DNA from: Shinisaurus crocodilurus
Taxonomy: Eukaryota > Chordata > Lepidosauria > Squamata > Shinisauridae
Direction: 5' to 3'
Assembly (NCBI GenBank): GCA_021292165.1
Contig: CM037879.1
Span: 158,007,278 to 158,071,277, forward strand
DNA length: 64,000 nt
The position numbers and the translations under genes were made by a program. The notes below the pieces were generated by a model that had not been told where the DNA came from, ran no database searches, and worked only from the letters and a program-made list of their open reading frames with translations. The stretch's first letter is position 1; the number at the start of each line of letters is the position of its first letter. Of this stretch, positions 31,828-42,021 are shown piece by piece.

Positions 31828-32115
31828 CAGGGCTGTCGGAAGACATTTTGCTGCCTGAGGGAAAGATGGCAACCCCACCCACCTCATGTCCACACACAGA
31901 AGCCTACCAGACCAGCAGTTCAATCCTACTTCGACACAGATGAAGGGAAAGGGATGTCCTACAGCACACCTGAGGGCAACAGGCTAGCTTGGGGGTGCAT
32001 GGCAAGCCACGAGACACATAGCTTTCTCCTCCATCACCTTGCCACCAACCCCTGTCCCCAACAGCTGCTGCCTGAGGTGTCTGTCTCACTCTGCCTAATG
32101 GTGGGGCCGGCCCTG
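31828..32115. mobile_element. hAT-type element ('CAGGGCCGGCCC' family), 8-bp duplication
   Basis: The left CAGGGCTGTCGGAAGACATT and, inverted, the right CAGGGCCGGCCCCACCATTA are different but recognisable ends of one family. The element at 34,944 has them in the opposite order. Flanks AGTGAGAG and AGTGGGAG match at 7 of 8. 288 bp, no coding capacity. Confidence 0.78.
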
Positions 32116-32240
32116 AGTGGGAGCTGCTTTTCTGTCGGTTGAGCCCATGGCACTGCTGTGCCACTTTAGAGGCCTGCCACCACATGGGTGAGGTCAATCC
32201 TGGGCCTGGCCAGGGAACTACTACATGGTAAGGACCTGGG

Positions 32241-32934
32241 TGTCCTGTCGCACTAGTTCACTCCAAACAATGTAAATACAAGTAGGTCTTTATTGCCAAA
32301 ATCCATATCAGTAAGTCCAAAAGCCAAACACCAGTACAGAAGGTGTGCCGAAGTCAAGGCAGTCCAAGGTTCATAGGGAAGGAGAGTAAGGTGCCAGAGT
32401 CCAGAGTCACAGTCCAAAGTTGTAGCTGCCAGGAGATCAGATAGAGGGATTCAAGGAGTGCAGAAGCTTTGCCCGGAAACAGAGTCATTGCTTTCTACAC
32501 GGAGCGTAGGACCAGGCCAGAATATAAACCCTAACCCAGCCGCACTGTCAGTCAGATCCCGATCCCGGATCTTGGCACGGGTATCTGGCCAGGAGGCGCT
32601 TGCTACGCCTCCTTCGGTTCACGGGCCTAGCAGCCAGGCGTTTCTCCCGGCGCCTGTGGGAGGGCGGCATCCCTGAAGGGCCCTCCTCCCCCGAGTCCTC
32701 TTGACAGGCCAAGGCCGGCGGCTGCAGCTGGGAATCAGCAAGCGGCCCTCCCTGCTTCTGTTGCTGGGGGGAAGGAGGCCTGTCCAAGGTCGACTGGCCT
32801 GGGCTGGAATCAGCCACAGCTGGGCACCCTTCTCCCTGTACCCGCTCATCTTCGCTGTCAGAGCTGGCTCCGGAGCAAGACCCCACACTGGGAGATTTGC
32901 CCACTCCCATGGCGGTGGGTTTTTAAACATTACA
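32241..32934 (-). mobile_element. Possible LTR with a charged open frame
   Basis: On the minus strand the segment starts TGTAATGTTTAAAAACCC and ends GCGACAGGACA (TG...CA), with GGCAATAAAGACC (polyadenylation signal AATAAA) about 45 bases before the end, as in an LTR. A 120-codon open frame (32,910-32,548) rich in Ser, Arg, Asp and Pro with RREKRLAARP and NRRRRSKRL runs through the G+C-rich part. I do not recognise it as a protein family. No target duplication was found. It could instead be a promoter-bearing fragment of an unknown gene. Confidence 0.35.
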
Positions 32935-32999
32935 GCAGCACCATGGGAGAAACCCATAGAAAAGCAACTCCTATCCCACTGCTGCAAGCTCTATGTAGG

Positions 33000-33217
33000 A
33001 AACCTAGGAAGCTGCCTCATACCACATCAGACTATTTGTCCATCTAGTCCAGTACTGCCTACTCTGACTGGCAGCAGCTCCCTAGGGTCTCAAGCAGAGA
33101 TCTTTCCCATCCGTTACTACCTGAGATCCTTCTTCAACTGGAGATGCCAGGGATTGAACCCGGGATCTTCTGCATACAATGCATGTGCTCTACCACTGAG
33201 CTATGGTCCCTCTTAAA
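33000..33217 (-). mobile_element. tRNA-derived SINE (second family), near full length
   Basis: On the minus strand: A box in CCATAGCTCAGTGGTAGAGC, B box in CCCGGGTTCAATCCC, then GGCATCTCCAGTTGAAG, GAGCTGCTGCCAGTCAG, ACTAGATGGACAAATAGTC and GAGGCAGCTTCCTAGG. A Pol III-type head and a family-specific body. Other copies at 14.03 and 28.0 kb. Confidence 0.85.
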
Positions 33218-33377
33218 AGGGTACCTAAATCCCATTGAGTTCAAAGGAACTTACTTTCCAGTTAGTATATTTAGGATCTTAGCCTTAATTACACCTCACT
33301 ACTTGACCAGCTAAAGTTCCATTCATTTTAATAAAGCTTGGGGCATAACTATGGGCAGAGATGCACACATGCATGTT

Positions 33378-33625
33378 TGTTTATTTATTTATTTATTTTA
33401 TTACATTTATACCCTGCCTTTTTTCCTGCAAGGAACTCAAGGCGGCTTACATAATCCTCCTTCTCCTCTCCATTTTATCCTCACAACAACCCTGTGAGGT
33501 AGGTTAGGCTGAGAGGCAGTGACTGGCCCAAAGTCATCCAGTGAGTTTCATGGCTGAGCGGGGACTCGAACCCAGATCTCCCGAGTCCCAGTCCAACACT
33601 CTAACCACTACGCCACACTGGCTCT
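33378..33625 (-). mobile_element. Sauria-type SINE, full length
   Basis: Mirror of the copies at 30.3, 37.7 and 55.0 kb: TTTA tail, GCAAGGAACTCAAGGCGGC, CAACCCTGTGAGGTAGG, GTTTCATGGCTGAGCGGGG, then GCCACACTGGCTC at the tRNA-like end. Confidence 0.9.
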
Positions 33626-33629
33626 CGAT

Positions 33630-34415
33630 AACCATAGAATGAAGTGGTAACTTGTATGTGAGAATGAGCTTTCACAGATGAAACAGAACTTTCATATCAC
33701 ACCACATGAAACACAATGCTTTTCAATGGAGTCACTTTACACATGATACTGCAACCCACAATCATGTCATAAGAAACCAAGTGATGTAGTTTAATGTGTG
33801 AATCGGCCCTCATTTTCTGCAGATTGTGGCCCTAACAAATCCGTGCATATCATAATGATTTGAGGAAGCCACAACCATAGAGGAGGAGGACCAAGGTGTA
33901 CTTTGCTGAAGAGGTTTAGCAGAACACATACAGCTGGCAGAAGCAAGTGTGAAAAACAAAGTGGTAGCCAGTTTTGGCTGAGCAAAAATGTCCTCCTTGA
34001 CATCATATATGGTAACTAGGTAGAACCAACCATTAATTTAATATTCATCTACCGAATTTCCTTATGAGAAGTATTTTCTTTGGTGAACCAGTGCTAAAGT
34101 GCTGATTTTGTATACCCATCTATGACCAAGACCACCCACATGAATTCCTGACTGAGCAAGAAATTGAGCCAAGCTCCGTAGATGCATCCTCCACCACCAC
34201 CTCCATTCAAACTGACCTTAACTGAAGCACAGGTAATGAACTGAGCCAAAGTAGGCAGATGCAAAGGGATGGGGATTTAGGAGTTGAAGAATGTGGTAAA
34301 TCTTCAACCCCATGGGTTGAAAATGGAAGTAAAATTATGAACTTACACTTTAAAGTTAAGAGAAAGGGTCCTGTTTAGAGGGAGATTTGAAGATGGGAAG
34401 GAAGGACAACTGTGT
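33630..34415. other. No recognised gene or repeat
   Basis: Short chance frames. Unrecognised. Confidence 0.35.
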
Positions 34416-34419
34416 TTGT

Positions 34420-34836
34420 CAGTCTTCCCCAACCTGGTGCCCTGCAGATGTTTTGGACAGCAACTCCCAGCAGCCTCAGCCAGCATGGCCAATGGTCAGG
34501 AATTCTGGGAGTTGTAGAGATTTTCTGCATGAGGCTGTTAGTCGGCTGTTAATCTGCTGTATCTACACAAGGAGAATTTATTTTCCTGCTTTTGTGCTAC
34601 ATAGCCTCTAGGTGGCACTGTGCTATAGCAGAATAGCGGAAATACACATGAGGAAATTGTGTTTTTTTCGCATTCACAATTAAGTGCTGCATTTTCCCTG
34701 CTCTAAAAAAAAACACCTCACCTAAAGTGCTGGTTAGACACAGAAGTGAAACTGAAGCGTCATGACAACTAAAGAATAATGCATAATGCATTATGGCAGT
34801 TGTAGTCCAAAACACCTGGTGAGGTTACGTAAGGCT
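34420..34836. mobile_element. Palindromic hAT-type MITE interrupted by a Harbinger-like MITE
   Basis: The left half (CAGTCTTCCCCAACCTGG ... GGAATTCTGGGAGTTGTA) breaks at 34,516 and the right half (GTTGTAGTCCAAAACACCTGG ending AAGGCTG) resumes at 34,799, with GTTGTA repeated at both junctions. Undisturbed relatives elsewhere read straight through this point, so the insertion order is clear. Confidence 0.7.
34517..34798 (-). mobile_element. Harbinger-like MITE, one end lost, nested in a hAT MITE
   Basis: It starts GAGATTTTCTGCATGAGGC, continues with GCTGTTAATCTGCTGTATC and carries CCTCTAGGTGGCACT at 34,605-34,619. The body matches the copy at 27.3 kb, but the far terminal repeat is replaced by an AATGCATAATGCATTATGG palindrome. 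Flanked by GTTGTA on both sides. Confidence 0.7.
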
Positions 34837-34943
34837 GTCACAGAGCAAAACTGTTTCTGCATTTGTGTGACATTTAGGCAACGCACACATGTACATGTCA
34901 CAAGTTTATAAATCAGAAGCGTGCCTGTATAATCAGGACTGAA

Positions 34944-35205
34944 CAGGGGCCTACCATTAGACAGAGTGAGGCACCCACCTCAGGCAGCAGATTTTGGGTG
35001 TCATAAAAGTGTAGCAAATTGTTAGTTGTTTAATATTATTGTTGAACTTTTACTGCCAGGGATGGGGAGAGATGCTTGTGGGATTTCCTGCCTCGTGCAC
35101 CAAAATAACTTGGCTGACCTTGGATGCTATGCATCTTACTCGGCTGGGTAGGAGGAGCCATTTGATGCTCCGCCTCAGGTGGCAAAATGTCTTGGGCCAG
35201 CCCTG
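34944..35205. mobile_element. hAT-type element ('CAGGGCCGGCCC' family), 8-bp duplication
   Basis: The left end CAGGGGCCTACCATTAGAC and, inverted, the right CAGGGCTGGCCCAAGACATT. Flanks GGACTGAA and GGACTGGA match at 7 of 8. 262 bp with GCACCCACCTCAGGCAGC inside. Opposite orientation to the element at 31,828. Confidence 0.8.
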
Positions 35206-35576
35206 GGACTGGAGGCAAGCGCTGAATGATCTTTGGTGTTAGTAATCACTGTAGTAACCCTGGTGGATTCCATCCATCACACTGACACGTAGTTACAAAC
35301 AAGAGGTGATTTTTGTGGGGTAGGTGAACAAGGAAAGTTTTCAGGCAATTAGATAGTGGCACAGAAAATAACTGGATCCACAGTGTGATAGCTTGTCAGG
35401 TAAACTGGAGGCCCACACAGTATGTTAAGCCTCCCTGCTCTAGGACTTTCCCCCAAGAGTGGGAGAGTCCCATTGGTCCAGACTGTTAAAGAAGGGTATT
35501 CTTCTTCACCCCTGAGTCCCCACTGGTGCTTCACCAGCCCTCCCAGATCAGCTCCCAGGGCTGTAGTCCTTTCAAG

Positions 35577-35727
35577 GTGCCATCCTATGCATGTTTAGAT
35601 GGGGGGGGGGGAGAGAGAGAAAACATCCTACAACTCCCAGCATACCCCAGCCAGCATGGGGCTGGGGCATGCTGGGAGTAGTAGGACATTTTTCTGTCTA
35701 AATGTCCATAGGATTGCATCCTTTCTC
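35577..35727. repeat. 150-bp hairpin repeat
   Basis: GTGCCATCCTATGCATGTTT and, inverted, ATGCAATCCTATGGACATTT flank paired CTACAACTCCCAGCAT / ATGCTGGGAGTAGTAG with centre CCCCAGCCAGCATGGGGCTG. The whole segment can fold into one hairpin interrupted by a G-run and a GAGAGA stretch. The outer edges belong to the 'AGGATTGCA' family seen at 3,137. Confidence 0.6.
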
Positions 35728-35729
35728 TC

Positions 35730-36540
35730 CAAGTGTGTCTTCCACCCCTTACCCTCCTTCCTGACTAGCAGGCAACCCTCCGAGGCACAGTTCACAGCAT
35801 GGGCATTGGGAAATGTAGTTCTAGGACTCCACAGACCCATTACGTATCCCCCCACTCTTCAGATACGTCCCTGGAATGAGTATGATGATGATGTAGTTGT
35901 CTAATATTAAACTGGGCAATAATATAAAAGATAGGGGTCAACAGCTGGGTCAACAGCTGCTAAAGTTCCCAATTCCCCACCCCCACCGACTACACAGGTA
36001 ATTATTAACCTGGATATGTTTTCTTAACTTTTACGTTTATTATTAAAACACACTTTTTTTCTTCTTCTTCAGACAGAGTCAGTGAATTCAGTTTCAAATA
36101 AGCACTTGACCAAGTCCAGTGCCAAAATACCTACACCCCTAATGGGTATATCCCACGATGTAAGTATTAGAAACAGACTGGCTGTGAACCCATTGCGTGG
36201 TGTTGGCCAAATGACTTGGGTTGGGAATGTCTATTTGGAACATACAGGCATCGCACTGCATAACTTAAATAATTTTTCAGCTTTACCCCATTACACATGA
36301 GTTCTGGCAGTATTTTTTTTTATATCAGCCGATGTGAAAAAAGCATGCAAAATCTTTTTTAAAAATTACACCTCACATTTAAGCAAAATGGTAAAGCACA
36401 GAGGTGAGCACATTTCCCAAGAGCTGCATCGTCTGGCATATCTTGGATTGACCAGGATGGGAGACAGGGTTCTTAACAAGATAGACTGGGGCATGAGTGG
36501 ACTTAGGGGTCGGGTGGGAGAGCCTGGCCTAACTAGTTGT
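35730..36540. other. No recognised gene or repeat
   Basis: Unrecognised, with short GATGAT and CTTCTT runs. The 121-codon frame at 36,334-36,699 shows no recognisable domain and runs into repeat R. Confidence 0.35.
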
Positions 36541-36544
36541 TTGA

Positions 36545-37275
36545 AAGCAGGACCTCAGGCTTGGGGGGCCCAAATCCAGCATTCCTGGTGTCCCAATCCA
36601 GCCCTACAGAGTCCCCGATGTGGCAGCCATACTCCCTTCCCCTGGCCCCACCCCCTTTCCCCTGACCACCAATCATTGGTGATTTCCTGGCTCTCGTGAA
36701 GCTTTTCCCCCATTCTAAAAGGTTGAAGTGCTTAGGCTTCAGTCTTCTCTACATGAGGCATTCATTGTGTTCTAGTGATACTTTACTCACAGTAGTTTGC
36801 AGGGGCTTTACACGACATTTTCATCCTCCAGGGCCTCTCCCATGCTTTCCAAGCATTTCCCCGCTATTTTTTTAGCACGAGGATAATCAGTTATTATCTG
36901 GCTATCCTGCTAAAACAAGCATGTGCAATTCAGCAATTGCGCTACACCGCAGCAGCACCTTGTGATTGTGTAATAGAACATGCATATAGGAAGGCAGGGA
37001 AAGAAAAAAAAAAACAGGACGCAAACAACGTGTGATGGGCACGCTTTTACTCCCACAAAGAAAATGGAAGAAGCAGCCTTGCTAAAGCGCCGAGTTAAAA
37101 GGCTCATGTAGAGGAGCCCTTAGTCACTGGCAGTAAGAGCTTTAAGCTAAAATATGCTGGGGTTTGTTTTTGGTATTTTGGTGCTGCCCTCTTTTTCCTT
37201 TGGCCACGCCCACCACTGGAATGCAGCCCCCAAGAGCTTGCCCTTGGGCTGAAAGAGGTTCAACACCCCTGCCTT
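36545..37275. repeat. Unidentified repeat 'R', copy occupied by a Harbinger-like MITE
   Basis: Same repeat as 19,480-19,800. The left part ends TTGAAGTGCTTAGGCTTC and the right part resumes TTAGTCACTGGCAGTAAGAG at 37,120. The other copy joins these directly as GGCTTAGTTTCTGACTGTAA. Confidence 0.6.
36741..37119 (+). mobile_element. Harbinger-like MITE, verified against an empty paralogous site
   Basis: The ends AGTCTTCTCTACATGAGGC and, inverted, GGGCTCCTCTACATGAGCC are flanked by TTC (36,738-36,740) and TTA (37,120-37,122). The empty copy at 19,654 reads TTA, supporting a TWA-type 3-bp target. 379 bp. Same subfamily as 40,585; here the CTCF-like motif is degraded to CACCTTGTGATTG. Confidence 0.85.
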
Positions 37276-37405
37276 TGTTTTACACTAACAGAAAAGAAAA
37301 GTATTTAGAAAATTAAATTTCACTAGTGTACTCCATGTGTAAAATGGGTAAATTTAAGCATTTTACAAATGCTTAATTCCTTGACAATGTGCTTCAACTA
37401 TGTAT

Positions 37406-37452
37406 TCTCTCTCTCTTTCTTTCTCACTCTCAATCTCTCTCTCTCTCTCTCT
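37406..37452. repeat. (CT)n microsatellite
   Basis: Interrupted CT/TTCT tract ending in about twelve CT units. A GGGGTGGGGTGGGGTGG run near 37,585 just downstream is a candidate G-quadruplex. Confidence 0.85.
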
Positions 37453-37717
37453 GATGTGCAGTCTATGGAAGGGATCATGTGCTTGAGTTATTGGCTCTGC
37501 ACACATGTCTAGATCTTGTTTTGTGCTTGTGGCACTTTCTACCAGTCTGGATTATGGCAGATTGAGAGCAGTGACCTCATAATATGGGGTGGGGTGGGGT
37601 GGATGACCTACCTTCTTCTTGAGTTAGAATTCTACCCCTGTACCTAAAAAGGTTTCATACAAAATAAAAGCCTTGAGCACCTTTTTGGGGGAGAAAGGCA
37701 GGCTTTAAATCAATCTG

Positions 37718-37959
37718 AGAGCCAGTGTGGCATAGTGGTGAGAGTGTTGGACTGGGACTCAGGAGATCCGGGTTCTAGTCCCCGCTCGGCCATGAAACTC
37801 ACTGGGTGACTTTGGACCAGTCACTGCCTCTCAGCCTAGCCTACCTCACAGGGTTGTTGTGAGGATAAAATGGAGAGGAGGAGGAGGATTATGTAAGCCG
37901 CCTTGAGTTCCTTGCAGGAAAAAAGGCGGGGTATAAATGTAATAAATAAATAAATAAAT
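37718..37959 (+). mobile_element. Sauria-type SINE, full length
   Basis: Head GAGCCAGTGTGGCATAGTGG, B box GGTTCTAGTCC, middle CATGAAACTCACTGGGTGAC, 3' end GCCGCCTTGAGTTCCTTGC, GGCGGGGTATAAATG and an AAAT tail. AAATCA occurs shortly before the head and at the end of the tail, a plausible target duplication. Confidence 0.92.
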
Positions 37960-38850
37960 CAGCACTCAGCTTCAGCTTGATTCTAATCCATCAGTCCTTT
38001 GCACCTACTTTGCACCTCTATGCATGGTGTCCGCCACTGTCTTCAACATAGGAGGTGGTCTGGAAATGCACAATGAGAGCAATTCCAACACTAACAGTGG
38101 GGAAGTTCTCCAACAAGCGGACGCTTCCTATGCTCCACATGCTGCATAGCCTGTGATATTGCATATACGTATGACCAAAGTCCTACTCCTTTGGTTCTAT
38201 AAACATCTATATTATCAGGGAATAGATGGGACTCTAGAGCTAGTCATACACATTTAGAAACATGGTGTTGGAGAAGTAACATGAAGTACAGAGTGTAATC
38301 TATAGTTCATCTTTCATATTTAATCTTTGTACGCATAATTACTTTCAGAAGCCATTCGTACTGGGTTTCCAACAGCTCATTATGTTTGCTTCAGCAGCTT
38401 GGCTGTTGTGTGCTTCTAAGAATGCAACAAGTTGCAGTCCACCAATAATTTATGAGAACACAAATGTGTAGGCCTAGTGTTCATGACAGAGCCAACGTGG
38501 GGATACTGCATTAAATTGCTCCATGTGGTGAGCCAATCATGTGCGGATTCATCAGAAAGACAATTTTGGCTGTCTAACTGCAGCGCTTTCGAGCAGGAGG
38601 GAAGGAGACTGAGGCACTGCCGGGATTCGTCACATCTTGGTGGCGCTGGTCTCGTCCCCTTCCTGCCCCCCCCCCCAGAATGCCCACCACGCCCCTTCTC
38701 CGAGGTTGCTTTTGCGACCTCAGAGAAGCAGCAGGCATGGTTCTTTCTGCCCTGGCTGGTGCAGGGAGGGCGCTCCAAGGGCAGAGTCCCAGCTCCGACG
38801 TTGGAGCTGTTTTCTGATATTGGAGCTGGGACGCCAAAAAGTCATATGGC
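37960..38850. other. No recognised gene; G+C-rich stretch at 38.57-38.80 kb
   Basis: Overlapping frames on both strands (up to 126 codons, 38,477-38,857) arise in a locally G+C-rich segment. None shows a recognisable motif. Not called as genes. Confidence 0.4.
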
Positions 38851-38859
38851 CCTCTAGAC

Positions 38860-38995
38860 CAGGGCTCTCCAACCTTGGGCCCCCAGGTGTTGCTGGACTA
38901 CAGCTCCCAGAATCCCTTGCCATTAGCCATGCTGGCTGGGTATGCTGGGAGCTGTAGGCCAGCAACATCTGGGGACCCAAGGTTGGAGAGCTCTG
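38860..38995. mobile_element. Palindromic hAT-type MITE with 8-bp duplication
   Basis: CAGGGCTCTCCAACCTTGGG and, inverted, CAGAGCTCTCCAACCTTGGG. The inner arms TACAGCTCCCAG / CTGGGAGCTGTA make the 136 bp almost one hairpin. Flanks CTCTAGAC (38,852-38,859) and CTCTAGAT (38,996-39,003) match at 7 of 8. Youngest-looking member of the 'TCTCCAACCT' family here. Confidence 0.88.
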
Positions 38996-39003
38996 CTCTA
39001 GAT

Positions 39004-40460
39004 GCTCTCTAGGGGCCATAGGATTGTTCTGTAACTTACTAAATAAAGAAGTGTGAATCAGCAAAACTTGAGCTCATTGAGGTTCTCCAATTTCCACCTC
39101 GAAGCTCACATCCATATCAGACCGTGAGCTTGGTTTTCCTTCCCACATGGAAGTTTGTGTGTATTTTTGTGCACATTTCCCCAAATGAACTCATCATTCT
39201 TGCACATTTTTGAAATGTATGCATTTCCCCCGTTGATAAAAACCGTGTTTGTGCACATTTCTCACATGTACACATCTTTTCATGCACATTTTTCAAATGG
39301 ATTTGTTGTTGCTGTTGCACAAACTGCATCACAAGCTCAGAAACATACAGGCTTCAGAGTGCGGATTGCTTTCAGGTCCGCATTTGGGTGCAGCAGGTGC
39401 AGATTGAGTTAATTCTGGTCAAAAACACACTGAAATGGATTTCTCACCTATCCTTCCATCCGAGAGAGTTGTCTTAGGAATACTTTCTGGCTCGAAGCAG
39501 GTTCTTTAGGAGTGCAAAGGCAGCTGCCTGCATTGCTTTTCTTGTACAGGGACAGGTTTCTGCAGTTTAGAGAGCTGTGTGCTCTGTGTTCTTGGCAAGC
39601 AAAATGGCTAGAACCCTTAGGAATGTGTAATTTCTAATTTCAACACAGTGGAACTTGCTTCTAAGCATTAGCAGAGCTTAACTTTATCCACTATCCAAAC
39701 TTAATATTATCCTTTGTTTAATATGCTGATAGGGGAGGGGGGGAAGGGTTGCCTGTATGACTGTATTGCTTTTGTTCACTAAGGCCAAGTTCAGTGCTGA
39801 TATAAGCAGGTACAACTCAACTGAAATGAATAGAATAACAACCACCCGTTGTGACAGCAGCCTGTAGAGATAATAGCTTACAGTGTAATATCAATTACTG
39901 AGCATAAGGTTAACTACCAGTAGGGAGAACACAGTTAAAAAAATAACAGACCACAGATATATGAAATGGCAAACAATAAACTGTCTTCAGACACCTAGGG
40001 TGCTTCCAGATGAGGGCTTTTTTTTTTTTTTTTTTTTTTGGTACAATAGCCCTGCCTCATTCATATGGGGATCCAAATGACGTCTTCTGTATGTAACCCA
40101 CCTGTATTTTTCCACCACTTCTTCCATCTTTTTTCTTACTAAAAAAGAATTCATTAAGGGAGAAAAGACAGAATAGCTGCACAGTTACCTTTGTGTGTTA
40201 GCGGTAGGAGCCCTCTGTCTGGAAGCAACCCAAGGGAATGGAGAGGAGAAAGGAGAGATCTATAGAATTGACCATGAATCTACCTGTTTCCGTCCTTCCC
40301 TGGATACCCTTTGTTGTCTCCTGCACTGTCAGTTTAAATTGTAAGCTCCTCAGGGCAGAGATCTAGCAAGAACAGCAACAACCATAACAATATGACCTGC
40401 CAGATAATTCAAAGGCCTGATTTAAGGTTTTCCCCCCAAATATTGTAATGTAGAGCAAAC
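39004..40460. other. No recognised gene; degenerate tandem segment and poly-T
   Basis: 39,165-39,300 contains four TGCACATTT units with surrounding similarity (CATTTTTGAAATG / CATTTTTCAAATG), a degenerate tandem array. A run of 22 T lies at 40,018-40,039. Otherwise unrecognised. Confidence 0.45.
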
Positions 40461-40467
40461 AAAATGA

Positions 40468-40988
40468 ATTGGATCCAGACTCAGTCATGCGTAGAGTAGA
40501 CCCATCGAAATCAATGGGACTTAAGTTGGTCATGACTAAATTAAGTCTCAATGACTTCAGTGACTCTCCTCTAATAATGACTAAGGGCTTCTCTACACGA
40601 GGCATTTATTGTGTTCTCATGATTCCTCAATCCTCACCCATGGTAGTTTTCTGGGTGCTTTACACAACACTGTCATCCTCCAGGGCCTCTTCCATGTTTT
40701 CTAGCCATTTCTATGGCTTTTTTTAGCATGAGGAAAATAAGCTATTAAAGGGCTATCACGCTATGAAACGCAACAAAATGGTCATGTATTTTTGCAATTC
40801 TGCTATACCGCAGCACCATCTTGTGGTTCTGTTATAGAACATATAGGAAAGCAGAGAAAGAAAATGCCTAGAAAAAAACACATGTAAGGGACCCAATCTT
40901 AATCCTGCATAGTCCGGAAGCAGAAGCCTTGGTAAAGTGGCGGGTTAAAAGCCTAATGTAGAGAAGCCCTAAATCTGGATCCAACCAA
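40468..40988. repeat. Palindromic 'GGATCCAA' repeat, interrupted
   Basis: ATTGGATCCAGACTCAGTC at the left and, inverted, GGTTGGATCCAGATTTAG at the right, with GAAATCAATGGGACTTAAG inside. Interrupted at 40,585-40,969 by a Harbinger-like MITE; without it the arms join as AATGACTAA|ATCTGG. Confidence 0.7.
40585..40969 (+). mobile_element. Harbinger-like MITE with exact TAA duplication and 13-bp terminal repeats
   Basis: GGGCTTCTCTACA at the left is perfectly inverted as TGTAGAGAAGCCC at the right. TAA is present on both sides (40,582-40,584 and 40,970-40,972). A 3-bp TWA duplication is characteristic of PIF/Harbinger. 385 bp, no transposase. Nested in a GGATCCAA repeat. Confidence 0.88.
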
Positions 40989-41139
40989 ATGTGTCTGTTA
41001 TGAAAAGTAAACTGAGATGCAAATAGAAGTTTCTAACACCTTTGATGTTTCCGATATTTCATAGCTAACCCGCTTTTAGCATACTGATCAAATCAATTAT
41101 ATCTTTATAGTAACTCCATACATTTTGCTCATCATGATG

Positions 41140-41250
41140 GCTATTTATGCAGCACCATCAATATACATTGTGCTTTACAGCACCAGAAACACCCACCCCC
41201 AGGTTCCCTGCCCTTAGAAGCTTACAGCCTAAATTTTGACAGAGGGGAGA
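41140..41250. repeat. Possible old CORE-SINE/MIR-like fragment
   Basis: ATTGTGCTTTACAGCACC, GGTTCCCTGCCCTTAGAAG and CTTACAGCCTAAA resemble the conserved middle of MIR-type SINEs (CCCTGCCC...AGCTTACA). Too diverged for a firm call. Confidence 0.3.
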
Positions 41251-41925
41251 GACTAAAAGAAGGAGCATGATGGACACAAGGGATGAATGAGATCAAAGAT
41301 TTTCTTCAAAAATAAATATGCTAGTATTTTAGAGGAGATAAGAGAGCAAACCTAATCTCCAGATCCACTAGGTAGAAGAGGTTATGATGGGACAGACTTT
41401 TCTGGCAGACTACCCCTCCACCAGAAAAGAGGAGCTCCGCCCACAGAGGGGGCGTGTCTGTCCTGGTGGGCCCTGGTATAACTGCTGAAAGCTCAGTAGG
41501 CATAGAACTACTGCCAGCAGTGTTTATGCCAGTGGTAGCCCCCAAAATAGGGCATTCCGGGCATGGGTTGGAGGCAGCCTTGGATCCACTCTGTTCTCCA
41601 TCCCAGGATGGTAATAGGTAATTTCTTTCTATAGGTAATTTCTTTCCCATTGAAACTCATGGGAAGGAATTGGGTTGGGAGGGAACCCAGAACTGCCGGA
41701 GAACTCTACAGGAATCCTACCCTCATCCCCGTGCCAATCCTACTGCCCTGGCTGCCTGACACAAGCTGGCAGGGCTTTGGAGGTGATGGGTTGACTACTA
41801 CTTCATTCCCTACCACTCTTAGGCTTGTTCTGCCCAGTTATCAATGTTATTGTCCCCAAAATCCACATGGTCAATAATATAACCAAACAGAAATGTAATC
41901 TAGCTAAGACTGAATCACAATAGAA

Positions 41926-42013
41926 TAGCCTTCCCCAACCTGCTCCCTTCCAGATGTTTTGGACTTCAACTCCCATCAGCAACTTCTGGAAGGCACCAGG
42001 CTGGAAAGGGCTG
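41926..42013. mobile_element. hAT-type MITE with perfect 8-bp duplication
   Basis: TAGCCTTCCCCAACCTGC and, inverted, CAGCCCTTTCCAGCCTGG bound 88 bp. CAATAGAA occurs exactly on both sides (41,918-41,925 and 42,014-42,021). Short member of the 'TCTCCAACCT' family. Confidence 0.85.
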
Positions 42014-42021
42014 CAATAGAA

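Noticed and set aside
33150..33217. Possible tRNA gene
   Set aside because: A and B boxes are present, but there is no cloverleaf and the same body follows in other copies: tRNA-derived SINE.
38477..38857. 126-codon frame and its minus-strand partners
   Set aside because: Mutually overlapping frames in a locally G+C-rich stretch with no recognisable motif.
39165..39300. Tandem array coding for a Cys-rich repeat protein (minus strand)
   Set aside because: Units are irregularly spaced (about 30-50 nt) and diverged; the apparent Cys/Lys pattern follows from TGCACATTT repeats, not from selection I can see.
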